NCBI GenBank assembly: GCA_030562195.1 | Contig: JAUJPP010000005.1 | Location: forward strand, 13,822,826-13,886,825 | From: Nipponacmea schrenckii | Lineage: Eukaryota; Mollusca; Gastropoda; Lottiidae | Direction of reading: 5' to 3' | DNA: 64,000 nucleotides | Shown here: one piece after another, positions 12,278 through 25,335 of the stretch | Position numbering within the stretch: position 1 is the stretch's first letter | Layout of the letters: every line of letters starts with the position of its first letter | Notes under the pieces: generated by a model | What the model saw: only the letters and a program-made list of their open reading frames with translations | Databases searched by the model: none | Told to the model about the DNA's origin: nothing | Program-made: the position numbers and the translations under genes

Positions 12278-13945
12278 GCAGTTTTAACAGTACAAACTAG
12301 GCAGTCGAGTTTTAACATTACACACTAGGCAGTAGAGTTTTAACATAACAAACTAGGCAGTCGAGTTTTAACATTACAAACTACGCAGTCGAGTTTTAAC
12401 ATTACAAACTACGCAGTCGAGTTTTAATATTACAAACTATGCAGTCGATTTTTTTACATTACAAACTAGGCAGTCGAGTTTTAACATTACAAACTAGGCA
12501 GTAGATTTTTAACATAACAAACTGGGCTGTCGAGTTGTAACATTACAAACTACGCAGTCGAGTTTTAATATTACAAACTAGACAGTCGAGTTTTAACATT
12601 ACAAACTAGGCAGTAGAGTTTTAACATTACAAACTAGGCAGCCGAGTTTTATCATTACAAACTAGGCAGCCGAGTTTTATCATTACAAACTAGGCAGTCG
12701 AGTTTTATCATTACAAACTAGGTAGTCAAGTTTTAATATTACAAACAAGGCAGTCGATTTTTATCATTACAAACTAGGCAGTCGAGTTTTATCATTACAA
12801 ACTAGGCAGTCAAGTTTTATCATTACAAACTAGGCAGTCGATTTTTATCATTACAAACTAGGCAGTCGAGTTTTATCATTACAAACTAGGCAGTCGAGTT
12901 TTATCATTACAAACTAGGCAGTCGAGTTTTATCATTACAAACTAGGCAGTCGAGTTTTATCATTACAAACTAGGCAGTCGAGTTTTATCATTACAAACTA
13001 GGCAGTCGATCTTTATCATTACAAAGTACGCCGTCGAGTTTTAACATTACAAACTAGGCAGTCGAGTTTTAAATAACAAACTAGGCAGTCGAGTTTACAT
13101 TACAAACTAGCAGTCGAGTTTTATATTACAAACTAGCAGTCGAGTTTTAATCATTACAAACTAGGCAGTCGAGTTTTATCATTACAAACTAGGCAGTCGA
13201 GTTTTATCATTACAAACTAGGCAGTCGAGTTTTATCATTACAAACTAGGCAGTCGAGTTTTATCATTACAAACTAGACAGTCGAGTTTTTACATTACAAA
13301 CTAGGCATCCGACTTTTATCATTACAAACTATGCAGTCGAGTTTTATCATTACAAACTAGGCAGTCAAGTTTTATCATTACAAACTAGGCAGTCGAGTTT
13401 TATCATTACAAACTAGGCAGTCAAGTTTTATCATTACAAACTAGGCAGTCGAGTTTTATCATTACAAACTAGGCAGCCGAGTTTTATCATTACAAACTAG
13501 GCAGTCGAGTTTTATCATTACAAACTAGGCAGTCGAGTTTCATCATTACGAACTAGGCAGTCAAGTTTTAATATAACAAACTCGGCAGTCGATTTTTTAC
13601 ATTCAAACTAGGCAGTCGATTTTTTACATTACAAACTAGGCAGTCGATTTTTATCATTACAAAGTACGCAGTCGAGTTTTAACATTACAAACTAGGCAGT
13701 CGAGTTTTATCATTACAAACTAGGCAGTCGAGTTTTATCATTACAAACTAGGCAGTCGAGTTTTATCATTACAAACTAGACAGTCGAGTTTTAACATTAC
13801 AAACTAGACATCCGAGTTTTATCATTACAAACTAGGCAGTCGAGTTTTATCATTACAAACTAGACAGTCGAGTTTTATCATTACAAACTAGGCAGTCAAG
13901 TTTTAATATTACAGACTTGGCAGTCGATTTTTTTCATTACAAACT
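12278..13945. repeat. 28-bp tandem array, about 60 copies
   Basis: Unit of 28 bases containing AAACTAGGCAGTCGAGTTTT followed by ATCATTAC or AACATTAC. The centre of the array (about 12640-13550) is highly homogeneous with the ATCATTAC variant, and the flanks carry older AACATTAC and AATATTAC variants. Confidence 0.95.
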
Positions 13946-14004
13946 TATCAACTACTTCATAGTGTTTATACACCAGCAAAAAGTTAGACGCAAATGTTAA
14001 TTTT

Positions 14005-14330
14005 ATATAAAGATAACAACTTTGGTTCAGTACATCCGGTCTACCACCTGGTAACAAACGGACTACCATGATAACTCAATGGTTGCCGGAACATGTCCGA
14101 AAGCTGATGTGATGCTGCTATTTCGCGTGAAACAGCTGAGTTGACCGAAAGTAAATTGAATCGCTAAGATAACTCAACGAACTCTTCCATGCATTACCGA
14201 GGCAGATTCGGGAATTACCGAATGACATGGTGTTTTACTAAGCCTTTTGGCAAGAATTCTTCTAAGTTTGCCTTACCAATTTATTCATCTATCAAGGTTG
14301 TTCAAGGTCACCAAACTTCGAGGATTTCCT
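14005..14330 (-). mobile_element. Diverged SINE family A copy
   Basis: The left part (gataacaactttggttcagt... ctaccacctggt) aligns loosely with the tail of the SINE at 4136. The right part (gttcaaggtcaccaaacttcgagga) aligns with 'attcaaggtcatcgaacttt' of that copy, in the same order and orientation. Box B is not clearly kept. An old, diverged copy; boundaries approximate. Confidence 0.5.
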
Positions 14331-15964
14331 TACATTTAGTAAGGATAAGGAATTGGTGTACAGTAGAATTTTTTTTATATTTTTATATACAAATCTTCGT
14401 GTAGGATGCCCTATTATTATCAAGACGGCCATTTCATAATTTTTAATTTAGCCTCCACTTGATTGAATTTTCTCCACATAAATCATCTTATACAAGCAAT
14501 GGAGATATGTGTTATTAATGTTTTGTAAATAAATATATTTCAAATTAAAAGTTACGAAATACTTTGTCGGAGTTATTATTCAAGAGAGAGCTTTACGACC
14601 GAACTCTATCATATTTGTTCATACGGTCGTGGTAATGATGACTTTAATGATCTGAATAGAATATATATTTACATAAGCAAATTCAAAAGGAAAAGGGGCT
14701 CAATTCATCGTCTGTACCGAACGTCACTTAAATGGAGAGCACTCTGACATTTTGGAAAAAAAGGTTGTATATCGTGCAGAAAGCCACATGCCGCTGTTGT
14801 TATTTCAAGCAAGGTATGTATTACACGGAAGGTGACCCAGAGGTTGTCTCAACATACGGTTTTACATCTCAGAATTTCTTAAAGACATTTATAATCTGAC
14901 ATGTTGATGTATTTCAAGTTCTTTAGCAGAAAAATTGAAAATGATTTGCTATTTCCAAGGTACATTAAATATTATTTAATTGTCACCGCTGCGTTGTCTC
15001 TTAGGGTTTTTAAAGTTTTTGTTGTGGAGGAGTGTAAAATTACCGTAAAATGAGATTTAACAGTCTTTAGTTCTGGGAGAAGTATAATGGAATGAGCAGA
15101 AATAAATATTGGGTCATGATTACGGGCTAGAGAATAAGAATTTGTAAGGCATGCTTATTTAGTTTTCTAGGTTTATTTAAAAGTATGAAGATTACCTACT
15201 GCATTTGTTATAGTTTGAGTTAATTTCTTGAAGCAATTGGCACGTAGACTGTTGTAGGTCTTTAAGTGGAAGGCATTCATGATTTTACTAGACAACATCT
15301 TTGGAAAAAGTCATGGAAAGCCATCGTAGAATCTGATTGAATTTTAAGTAGAAACCACAAGTGGATAAAATTAGTTTCGAAAATGTCATCAATATCGAAT
15401 GCACATTCTGCGGTATTTCTTAACAAATAAAAAAAAAGATTATAATGCATTTCCACCACATATCTAAACAATCCATGTGAATTTACTCAAGATTTGAGAA
15501 TGTTGTGAACTTTCAAATTGTGCCAACATCCCGATTCGTCGATGTTGTTAAGAGTATCGTTGCCTTCTAGAATTCGGCATATTTTTAAAATTCAGATTTT
15601 GTTAAGTTAACTGAAAACATCAATAAATATTTTAAGAATTTTATTCAGATCTTTGTGACATTTAAAAGAGTATTAGAGACGACCACAGTGGCTATCTGAT
15701 GTACCCCTTACGTTTTAAACTAATTGTAACATAAATTGTTCATTTATTGCGCGGTGATTCGAACATTACAGAAAAGACCCTGCTAATCTTTTTGGTCCTT
15801 GGTTTTTTTTTCTGGCCGGAATGTACCTGAATGCTAAGTGTACATGTTATCCCGATAGAATGAGGAAACAAAATCATAGTGTTTATAATTATTATTGGTG
15901 ACTTTGCTGTAAGTTTGGGTGGAACAGTTGGCCTTTGATGCACTTTCTGTGCTAAAACCTGAGC
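14331..15964. other. Gene-free stretch
   Basis: No exon or element recognised. Composition is AT-rich and open frames are short, without motifs. Confidence 0.45.
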
Positions 15965-16425
15965 TGGTGCGTGATCTAGATTACCAGGTAATGTTGGGTC
16001 AAATCTTGACAATTGCTGAATGAAGTTGACATGCATGTTGGTGCTGCATTTGAAGTGACAAGATATCTGGATTACCAGACAATGCTGGGTCAAATCTAAA
16101 CCCATTTTTTGAATGAAGTTTACATGCATGTTGGTGCTGCATTTGACGTGACAAGATATCTAGATTACCAGGCAATGCTAGACCCTTTGTTGAATCAAGT
16201 TTACATGTATGTGCTAGATTTGAAGTGACAAGATATCTATATTTCCAGACAATACTGGGTCAAATCTAGACCCTTTGTTGAATGAAGTCTTCATGCATGT
16301 TGTTGATCCATTTGAAGTGACAAGGTATCTATATTACCAGACAAAGCTGGGGTCAAATCTAGACATTTTGTTGAATGAAGTCAATTTGCATTTTGGTGCT
16401 GCATTTGAAGTGAATAGTTGGAGTT
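15965..16425. repeat. ~92-bp tandem repeat, about 5 copies
   Basis: Units run through GACAAGATATCTAGATTACC, then 'ggcaatgctgggtcaaatctagaccc', then GTTGAATGAAGTTTACATG and TTGGTGCTGCATTTGAAGT. The GACA/AAGATATCT segment recurs at about 16057, 16149, 16227 and 16318 (spacings 92, 78, 91). Copies are diverged 10-20 percent by eye. An antisense frame (15740-16129) runs into it and is not a gene. Confidence 0.85.
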
Positions 16426-16619
16426 CTATAAAAGTCATTCAGAAAAGCCTCCAGTGGAATTAAAGAAACATGGTAAATGTGGACAAATATTTTATAATCG
16501 AAGTCTTTATGTCTATGCGTTTGACCTTAAATTTTCTGCCATTTAAGTAAAATTGAATAATGTAGAATAATATTGGTAAAGTATTTCATGAGGTCGAATA
16601 ATCTTCATTTAGGACTCTA

Positions 16620-17335
16620 GGTATGTTGAAACTAATCACATGTTCATATACATGTATGCTGAAACTAGGCACTGGAACATATATGCTGAAACTAAGAACA
16701 TGTACATATATGCTGAAACTAAGCACATGTACATTAATGTTAAAACTAAGCACTGGAACATGTATGCTTAAACTAAGCACATGTACATGTATGCTGAAAC
16801 TAAGCGCATGTACATGTATGTTAAAACTAAGCACTGGAACATGTATGTTAAAAATAAGCACTGGAACATGTATGCTGAAACTAAGCACATGTACATGTAT
16901 GTTGAAACTAAGCACTGGAACATGTATGCTGAAACTAAGAACATGTACATATATGCTGAAACTAAGCACATGTACATTAATGTTAAAACTAAGCACTGGA
17001 ACATGTATGCTGAAACTAAGCACATGTACATGTATGTTAAAAATAAGCACTGGAACATGTATGCTGAAACTAAGCACATGTACATGTATGTTGAAACTAA
17101 GCGCATGTACATGTATGTTAAAACTAAGCACTGGAACATGTATGCTGAAACTAAGAACATGTACATATATGCTGAAACTAAGCACATGTACATTAATGTT
17201 AAAACTAAGCACTGGAACATGTATGCTGAAACTAAGCACATGTACATGTATGTTGAAACTAAGCACATGTACATTAATGTTAAAACTAAGCACTGGAACA
17301 TGTATGCTGAAACTAAGCACATGTACATTTATGTT
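16620..17335. repeat. 27-bp tandem array open in four reading frames
   Basis: About 26 copies of a 27 bp unit such as TGCTGAAACTAAGCACATGT followed by ACATGTA, with variants (actggaac, acattaat). Because 27 is a multiple of three and the unit lacks stops in several frames, two plus-strand and two minus-strand frames stay open for 186 to 274 codons over it. Their peptides are pure nonapeptide repeats (for example MLKLSTGTC). I treat all of them as by-products. Confidence 0.93.
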
Positions 17336-17420
17336 GATTTTCGATATGATGATTCGAACAACTGTTGAAACCCTTTTCGTTGTCGGTACCCTCAGGTTGA
17401 CTAAATCCACCGAATTTTAG

Positions 17421-19602
17421 ATTACCCCAGATGTTGCCCGGAAGTAAGAAATCTCGTGAATTCGCCTTAAATGTTCCTAATTCATTCTCCTTGAAATATG
17501 GGTGGGCGCCTTTAAGGTAGTATTATATTATAAAAATATGCTTTCATTACAAGTTTGGTGCCCAGATGTGAAGGCTGAAAGGGCAGAAAAAACAATATAA
17601 ATGTCTACGTGACGATTTACAACCAAACACTTTGAATAAAGAATATGAGATATAGTCGTGTTATCTTACTTTACATTGCGTTTATTGACCGTGAATAACT
17701 CTTATGCCGTATATTTATACATCAATATCAGGTATGGGGTAGGTTCTTCAATAAATAGACCATTACGTCAATGCAATTGATATTTGAACATGTTCTGTAC
17801 AATTTACCCTATTCGTTTTTTATATTTTCCTCAACTGTTTATCCTACCCGTTTTCTCTTTGTTGGTGATATCGTTTGGAGAGCTAGGCATAGTACACATT
17901 CTATCTTAAAATGGGCTAAATGGTTTGGTGGATTTGACACTTTTCAACAATTAGCCTATTGCCTCAATGACGCTACGGTCATGTCTAAACCATAAGATTA
18001 TTTCACACTAAGACATCATGTTTGGGAAATTTTTTTTTGCAGAACCTTCGCCAAAAATCGTTAGATATTGGTGCAGCGCCTCAACTTTGTGTTAACAGTG
18101 CCGCTATCTATTGAACACATTGATGGCGATGTTGTTGTAGTCGAATCCTTTAAAGCTAGTTGCGTCCCTTTGATCATACTTGTTTCACAGATGATTATGT
18201 AGTTGTAGTCTTAAGCTTTAAAAGGCAGTTACGTCCCTTTGATCAATACTTGTTGCAACATGTTCAATGGTTCTCTAGACAAGAGATGGAAGGGTTGCCT
18301 AATGCCGAGGAAATTTTCTTTTCTAAGCAACCTTTCGGTCCCAAATTTGCAAACTGATTGCGTTAAGCCACCCTTCGTCTCGACTTTTAGGAATAGGAAT
18401 ATTCTACTGATACTTAAGACAGTTCACCTACTATCAAAAGGAGTAATAAGATTTACTTAGTTCCAACCATTCTTTCTTAAAGAAGTTCGAATTGAATTCG
18501 AATTGTCACTATCTCGGGTGTTCTTAGTTAGACAGCAGAGCTAAGAACACACAACCAAAAACATATATTTATATCAAAATCGCTTGAAGTAAAAAGGAGT
18601 TAAAAGTTTTGGCCATGTCCCCAAAACTTATAACATAGATGCTCAGTAGAACTTTGTGACAATAGGGGTTTTCTGTGGTATGATAACTTGGTTTCTTAAT
18701 ACATGTGAATAAGAAAATGAAGCCAAGAATTCCAACAATTGAGTAATATTTAATATACAGTAATTCACATTTTTTATATATACAATTATGAAATCAACCA
18801 TCTACATATTTTCACTATCATACATTATTACATACATGATATACAATTCAATGAAGCTATTATTTATTGATTTCTTAATAATCAATACAAATGGACCATG
18901 GTAATTGGATCTCAGGCACATCAGTCCAAAATTTGTTGTAAATTTCTTCTCCATGGAGGTTTATATAAGGATGAATGTACAACATGAGACATGGGAAAGG
19001 AAAAATCATTGGACAATAAGCATTGAGAATAGTAACTTTCTTAACAGAATTATAACACTTTAACATACAATTCAATCATTTTTCCACTAATTTATGTACC
19101 GGTATATATTTGAATGTCGCTTGTGCACCAAAAAAATTGTCATTAGATTTTGACCTATTTATATCTGGCTATGTGAAGAATAGCAAACATCTACAGAAGC
19201 TATCTAAAGCCATATCTAACACAACCTAATACATACATGTACTTATAAATATCTACAGTTGGTCACTTCTCAAACAGCCTTAACATAAAGTAATAATATT
19301 GTCTTACTTATTCTATAATTATGCAGTGGTTTCCCAAGCCACATAAACTGACATGCAAATAATAGATTATGTGGAGGAGGGGGAAAGGGGTCTTGCTATA
19401 GAGGATTCAATTGTGATATTTTTTGAGTTGAACAAATATGATTGGGATTGGGGGGGGGGGGTGTCTTTCCTTCAAGAATTTTCTAAATATACTCTTGATA
19501 GTCATGTCAAGCGATAATTTTGTATATTCCAAAGTTAAAATATGGTCTGTGCTCTTAAAATGGTTATACAAGATGACAAACTACAATAACCCTCCTGAGA
19601 TA
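17421..19602. other. Gene-free stretch with a short duplication
   Basis: No gene recognised. A two-copy imperfect repeat of about 80 bases lies at 18133-18265: both copies contain 'gtagtc...', 'ctttaaa' and 'gtccctttgatca' followed by 'acttgtt'. A poly(G) run of 12 occurs at 19450-19461. Confidence 0.45.
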
Positions 19603-19742
19603 TACCTATTTGAAACAGTTGGATACAAGTTACCTATTTGAAACAGTTGGATACAAGTTACCTATTTAAAACAATTGGATACAAGTTACCTATTTGAAAC
19701 AGTTGGATATAAGTTACCTATTTGAAACAGTTGGATACAAAT
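19603..19742. repeat. 28-bp tandem repeat, 5 copies
   Basis: Unit ACCTATTTGAAACAGTTGGA followed by TACAAGTT, nearly identical between copies. Unrelated in sequence to the 28 bp array at 12.3-13.9 kb. Confidence 0.93.
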
Positions 19743-20875
19743 TCTTAATAATAAAACAATTCATAATGAATATTTCAAAGTTGACCAGAACAAATAAATA
19801 TGCATAGAGTGAAAGATAACAAAACAAGAGTCTAACTAATTGGAAGGTGTGCTTGGAACTGGATTATTAACCACATCCTGAAATAAACAGGGTTAGAGTG
19901 GTTAGTTGGTTACAGACATCTTGATTACAAATACAAGGGTATTTGAGTCCTTCAAACGACAATTAACCTTTGACACTTCAGACCATTTGTTACACAAATA
20001 CTTATAGTCAATTTGAATTTTATAGTAAACAAAGCTTAACAAACAGTTTCCAGTATAGCCTTTTTAGCGCAAAGTTACTCAGGATAATTGGCATGAAAGA
20101 CTGGAAGTGCATATATTCAGAACTTATTTCAATTGATGATCATTTTGTGCGCATCACTCATACAAATTTCTAAGAATTCTTAAGAATATTTGTGAAATAA
20201 TTGTCTGTCAAGAGTCGTATGTATCTATTTGAAATACTTCTTGTTTGATAAAGTAAAATTATAAGCGTTTTTACGATATTCAATCCGATTTGAAGTTATG
20301 TGAATCGATCGATAAGAAAGATGGCAGACGATTTAGCCAAATCGATTCGTTTTCGTAAATGTGTCAAGTTGACCCAAGTTGAAAATATTAATAAAAAATA
20401 AACCAAATTGTTCACGTAAAGGCGTTTGCTGTAAATCGATCGAGTTGATTGAATCTTGTAAAACGCTTAAGATTAGCGAGGAACGTTGGAAAAGATAAAC
20501 TAGGATATTAAATTGCTATTTTTAACCACCTTTTAGTTTCGGAAGTTACAGGATACATATATTTTTAATACTAGTTTGGTACTGATAACCAACAAGTCAA
20601 ATATTTTCTAAATATCAGAATAATTCCTTAATAAATAAATGGAAAATTTTCCATATTTTTGCACTGTTGGAAGACAAGCTAACAAAACAGCACAAACTAA
20701 ATTTTAATATACCTGACCTAATATAAGTGACCAAAATTTGAATCTGCAACATTACAATCATCATATACATTTTTCATTTACATAATGGTTTAAACTGAAT
20801 TAAAATGAAATTGACAAAAAGGAATTATATACACAATGATATATATTGATATTTAAATTATAAAAACTAAATTTA
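19743..20875. other. Downstream flank of RER1, no gene recognised
   Basis: Lies beyond the RER1 stop on the minus strand and should include its 3' UTR. A possible polyadenylation hexamer (AATAAA on the minus strand, 20872-20877) overlaps the stop codon, so the real signal is probably farther left and was not identified. A 26-codon plus-strand frame starting at 20321 in good Kozak context (AAGATGGCA) has no recognisable continuation. Confidence 0.45.
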
Positions 20876-23800
20876 TTATTGGCCTACAACTTTTCCTGTG
20901 TCTTCTTTTCCTCGATATTTAGTTTTACCATGAGAAAAGGGTATATATCTATACTTGATCATATGCTGAAAAAAAAAATTATAATCCTTTAGTGATTAGG
21001 TACTTACATCTGGAAATATACTTAGAGAGGGGTAATATAGGGGTAACATAGGCCAAGCCTGTTCCCAAACCATTTCAAATTGTATATTTTATTATATATA
21101 TGAATAAAATATTGTTTACAAAAAAAAAATATTTGGAAATATAGCAAGAAAATGGCCAAGCAATTTAAAATGCCAACTTGCAGCTGTAAGGCCTCTACAC
21201 TGTATGCAGGATAACAAAAGTATATACAGATTGAGTTTTAAAAAAAGACAAAACTTAAGTTCCAAGTCTCCTGAAATTTTGTCTGTAAAGTTCCAAATGT
21301 TGAAGTAAAATTGAATATCTAAGCTTGAAAGCTTATAATTGGCATCAATGTTTATTTTTCTCTGCATTTCCTTGTCAATACGGGTTTTACTTTTTATGAT
21401 TTTTTTTTATAAAAGTTGGTATGCTGGCACGTTATTGCGCTAAACTGAGGTATTGCTATACACCGAGTTGCCACAATACATGCATCATATGGCAAGGTCG
21501 TGTATCGATACTTGACGATACATGACATTCAAAAAAAAAAATGGGTATGTTATTTACTAGTCAGTGAATGAAAGCCTATCCCATCATTAATTCCTTTTGA
21601 AGACTTCTCTGAAATCCATTGTTTTCAAATAACTAATTTGACATTTAATTAGCAGACAGACAGGCTTAATTATTTTTTTTAGTTAACAGTTTATTGAAAT
21701 ACCTCAGACAACTAGTTACATTACTAGTGTTAAAACTAAAAGATATTGAAACCTTGGAGAAATAGTGTTACTTTTTATCTATTACACTATTGTATTGTGG
21801 CATGATTGGCAATACCCAGCACTATAATATAATATAGAATTGATCTGTTAATGTGATAATAATATTGATAGCAACAGATGGTCCTTACCCAGCCTATTAT
21901 GGGTTTTTATGTTGATCATTAATTCACAACTTTAGATCTAAACATCCATAAATACCAATATACTACTTAGTAAACATATATATTTCAGTGAAAATTATGC
22001 CAAAAATTGATTTTGTTTACAGCAGTGCAGTTGTAAGAAAATCGTATGAAGTGGAGGGTTTCTCTGCCTTAATAAGAAGAAAAACAAGTGGTTGCCTAGA
22101 AAGATACGCCCAATTTAAAGTAATATTTAACTCTACCATTATTTAGGTCTACTCCTAGTTCTCATCAATATAAATACACTCCAAACTTCTTTCAAATCAG
22201 ATGAAACCTAGTCTCTATTGCATTTACTAGCTAATTTTCATTTGTTTGGACTAAGTAAAGGGCAATAACTCAGATATAGATCATCGAAAATAGTCAATAT
22301 TGAACTTGATCAAGATCTCATCAATAAAATGATCACATCAAATTTCATTCAAATCAGATGAAAACTGTTGTCTATTTTGACGCATTTTGACCAAGTTAAA
22401 TGCAATTACTCAAAAGACGTTCATCAAAAAAATCGGTAAGTTTGATCTTGTCCGAGATCTCATCAAATGATTACAGCAAGTTTCAAATTCATAGAAAACT
22501 GTAATCTCTATAGCGTTCACGAGCCAATTTTGACGCGTTTTGACTAAGTCAAGTGCAATAACTCAAAAACCGTTCATCTAAAAATCGCCAAATGCGAACT
22601 TGTCTGAGATCTCATCAATATAAATGATCACAGCAAGTTTCATTCAAATCCGATGAAAACTGTAGTCTTTATCGCGTTCACAAGCAATTGTAGAAGGACG
22701 GACCGATGGATGGATGGACAGTGGTGAATTCAATATACTACCACATTATAATGTGGGCGTATAAAAAACAAAGAGTAGCCTACCTTAATTTGTCTTTTCA
22801 TAGTTATAGTAAATAGTATAATAAAATACATCACTAATATAGGCCAGAATACTGGGATATTTAAAGCTTCAAAACATGTACATATCATACCAATAACTAT
22901 GGCTTTCGAACACGAATACCTGAAAAGATGAATTGAAATGCAGTGAAAACAATGTGTTAGAAGACAACTTGCAGCTCAGTTACTTGTTTATGTACACATG
23001 TAAAATGTGAAGCATGCTAAATTGTGGATTTTGATGAATTTTGTTTGTGAGTAAGTGATAAAAAATATACAACACCTACCAAAATTTGAATTCTGGTAAT
23101 CTTCTCATAAATGGTCGAAATTCTTCATTAGCTTTTGTTGGTAATGACGGCCCATCTTCTACAAAAAACAAATATTATCCCCAATGAGTTACAATCTGGT
23201 CATAAGTCATTGAATTCGAGAGAGAGGCCAAACCTTCCAGGGTTACTATCTTTTGTAAGATTCATGATAAAATAGTCTTTGTATTATTTCCTACTAAAAG
23301 GTTTTTCAATGTTGACTTACCTGAATCCTCTAAAAGTGCAGGATCAATTTTAGGAGTAAGGAATGCTATAAACAAATTTAATAGATAAATACCAAGTGCA
23401 TAGGTTATGATGTACCACCCCTACAAAAACAGAAATATACATATTATCATTTTATTATCAATGTATGTGGGATAATCTGACATTATTTTACAGTCCTGAT
23501 GTAGGCTATGTATGATAATAATCTGACATTATTTTACAGTCCCTATGTATGTATGATTATAACCTGACATTATTAACAGTCCTGATGTATGTGGGATAAT
23601 AACCTGACATTATAACAGTCCTGATGTATGTGGGATAATAACCTGACATTATTACAGTCCTGATGTATGTGGGATAATAACCTGACATTATTAAAGTCCT
23701 GATGTATGCGGGAAAATAACCTGACATTATTACAGTCCAGATGTTTGTGGGATAATAACCTGACATTATTACAGTCCTTATGTATGTGGGATAATAACCT

Positions 23801-25335
23801 GATATTATTACAGTCCTTATGTATGTGGGATAATAACCTGACATTATTACAGCCCTGATGTATGTGGGATAATAACCTGACATTATTACAGTGGTTATGT
23901 ATGTGGGATAATAACCTGACATAATAACAGTCCTGATGTATGTGGGATAATAACCTGACATTATTACAGTCCTGATGTATGTGGGATAATAACCTGACAT
24001 AATTACAGTCGTGATGTAATGGTATGTGGGATAATAATCCAACATTATTTTACAGTCCTGATGTATTTATGATAATAATCTGACATTATTTTACAGTCCT
24101 GATGTATGTGGGATAATATTCCAACATTATTTTACAGTCCTGATGTATGTGGGATAATAACCTGACATTATTACAGTCCTGATGTATGTGGGATAATAAT
24201 CCAACATTATTTTACAGTCGTGATGTATGTGGGATAATAACCTGACATTATTACAGTCCTGATGTATGTGGGATAATAACCTGACATTATTACAGTCCTG
24301 ATGTATGTGGGATAATAACCTGACATAATTAGAGTCGTGATGTATGTGGGATAATAATCCAACATTATTTTACAGTCTTGATGTATGATTATAACCCGAC
24401 ATTATTTTAGTAAACTACAGTTCACTTTTACATTTAATGGTCTATTTGTATTGTAGTTGACTCTTTGCTCATCCATGACAAATGCCAATAACTAAACTAT
24501 ATCTAATTTATTAATTGATGCTTATTCAACAAATAGAAAACTGACTGATATATCAATGTGTCTTACCTGTAATATATATACACGTAAAAGATAAACAGAC
24601 AATAAAACGGCAGTAAATATCCATCTTCCTGTTGAATATGGCGTAGCCCTATCTAGATAATATTGATGAATCTACAAATATTAAATACAAACATAAGCTT
24701 ACATAAATTGATTTTTCTACTGCAAGAGTGGTACGATTTGTCTCATATCCATTAATGCAATAATAAGCCAATTCACTATAATTGCACCTCTTAAAGAACG
24801 CTTTCAAAAGTTGAAGATTTGTCTAACAGAAACTCTGTTTGTATCGGTACATAGAAAGTTGCTAGTCTCTTGATTCACATGTATCAGGTTTATCATGTTA
24901 GAGGTAAACAGCCTCATGCTCAGTTTTTATTATATGTTTTATTATTTTATTATTTGAAATTAGTAATAGATTGTCTGGGTGATTCTCAGCCTATATGGTG
25001 TGATATCAAATTCACTCATCTGAAGTAAATATTACCATTTAGATCAAATTTCACGCTCAATTGGTTTTCAGTCTATGTTATCCTGGTATAATCCTAGATA
25101 AGAAGTGAACTAGAAACTAGAGAGAGACCACCTTTCTTAGTAAATTTCTAATGAGCTGTCAATGTGATTTGACCTCAGTCAGTAGCCTAGTCTAGGAACT
25201 GATCAAAATTTCTTTTGCTACTATAAAAGTCTATCAAGGGACAAATTTCTATCTTACCTCACAATATCTTCTATAAGCTCTACTAAATATATTGGGTTGT
25301 GAACTGGAAGGTATGTCCCCATCTAAAGCTGACAT
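20876..25335 (-). CDS. RER1: RER1, Golgi-to-ER retrieval receptor (six coding exons)
   Basis: RER1 cycles between cis-Golgi and ER in COPI vesicles and retrieves membrane proteins and unassembled subunits through their transmembrane segments. Coding exons on the minus strand: 25258-25335, 24567-24671, 23321-23420, 23080-23158, 22784-22919, 20876-20965. All introns are GT..AG and phases join without a break to 195 residues, against 196 in human RER1. Conserved stretches include [66 protein letters not shown] and [14 protein letters not shown]. Four hydrophobic segments fall at about 43-60, 63-82, 125-141 and 142-160. The N-terminal 26 residues are divergent, as usual. The start is the first ATG before the conserved region. 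Intron 2 holds a 39 bp satellite; intron 5 holds a mobile element 21 bases from exon 5. Identification is firm. Confidence 0.97.
22104..22762 (+). mobile_element. Hairpin-ended repeat element, copy 2, in RER1 intron 5
   Basis: Starts at ATACGCCCAA (22104-22113) and ends at GTGGGCGTAT (22753-22762). The right end is a hairpin: ATACTACCACAT, TATA loop, ATGTGGGCGTAT (22735-22762), matching copy 1 in design although the left arm has diverged. Inside are three to four ~155 bp monomers with 'ggcaataactca', 'gagatctcatcaat' and 'aagtttcattcaaatc'. A GGAC/GGAT repeat precedes the hairpin, as in copy 1. It lies 21 bases from the exon 5 donor of RER1. Confidence 0.85.
23450..24415. repeat. 39-bp tandem array in RER1 intron 2
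   Basis: About 24 copies of a 39 bp unit: TGATGTATGTGGGATAATAA followed by CCTGACATTATTACAGTCC, with a second variant ('atccaacattattttacagtc'). The 39-base period leaves a minus-strand frame open for 162 codons ([13 protein letters not shown] repeats), which is an artefact. The array sits between coding exons 2 and 3 of RER1. Confidence 0.95.

Noticed and set aside
12278..13945. CRISPR-like regular array
   Set aside because: Units are contiguous head-to-tail with no unique spacers, and the DNA is eukaryotic.
16586..17420. Four overlapping long open frames on both strands
   Set aside because: Their peptides are exact translations of the 27 bp satellite unit; no start context, domain or splice structure.
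20321..20401. Plus-strand start MADDLAKSIRFRKCVKL in good Kozak context
   Set aside because: Stops after 26 codons and no downstream exon with a matching phase could be found; it would also run into RER1 on the other strand.
23557..24045. 162-codon minus-strand frame
   Set aside because: Translation of the 39 bp intronic satellite of RER1; repeats of a 13-residue unit with no other content.
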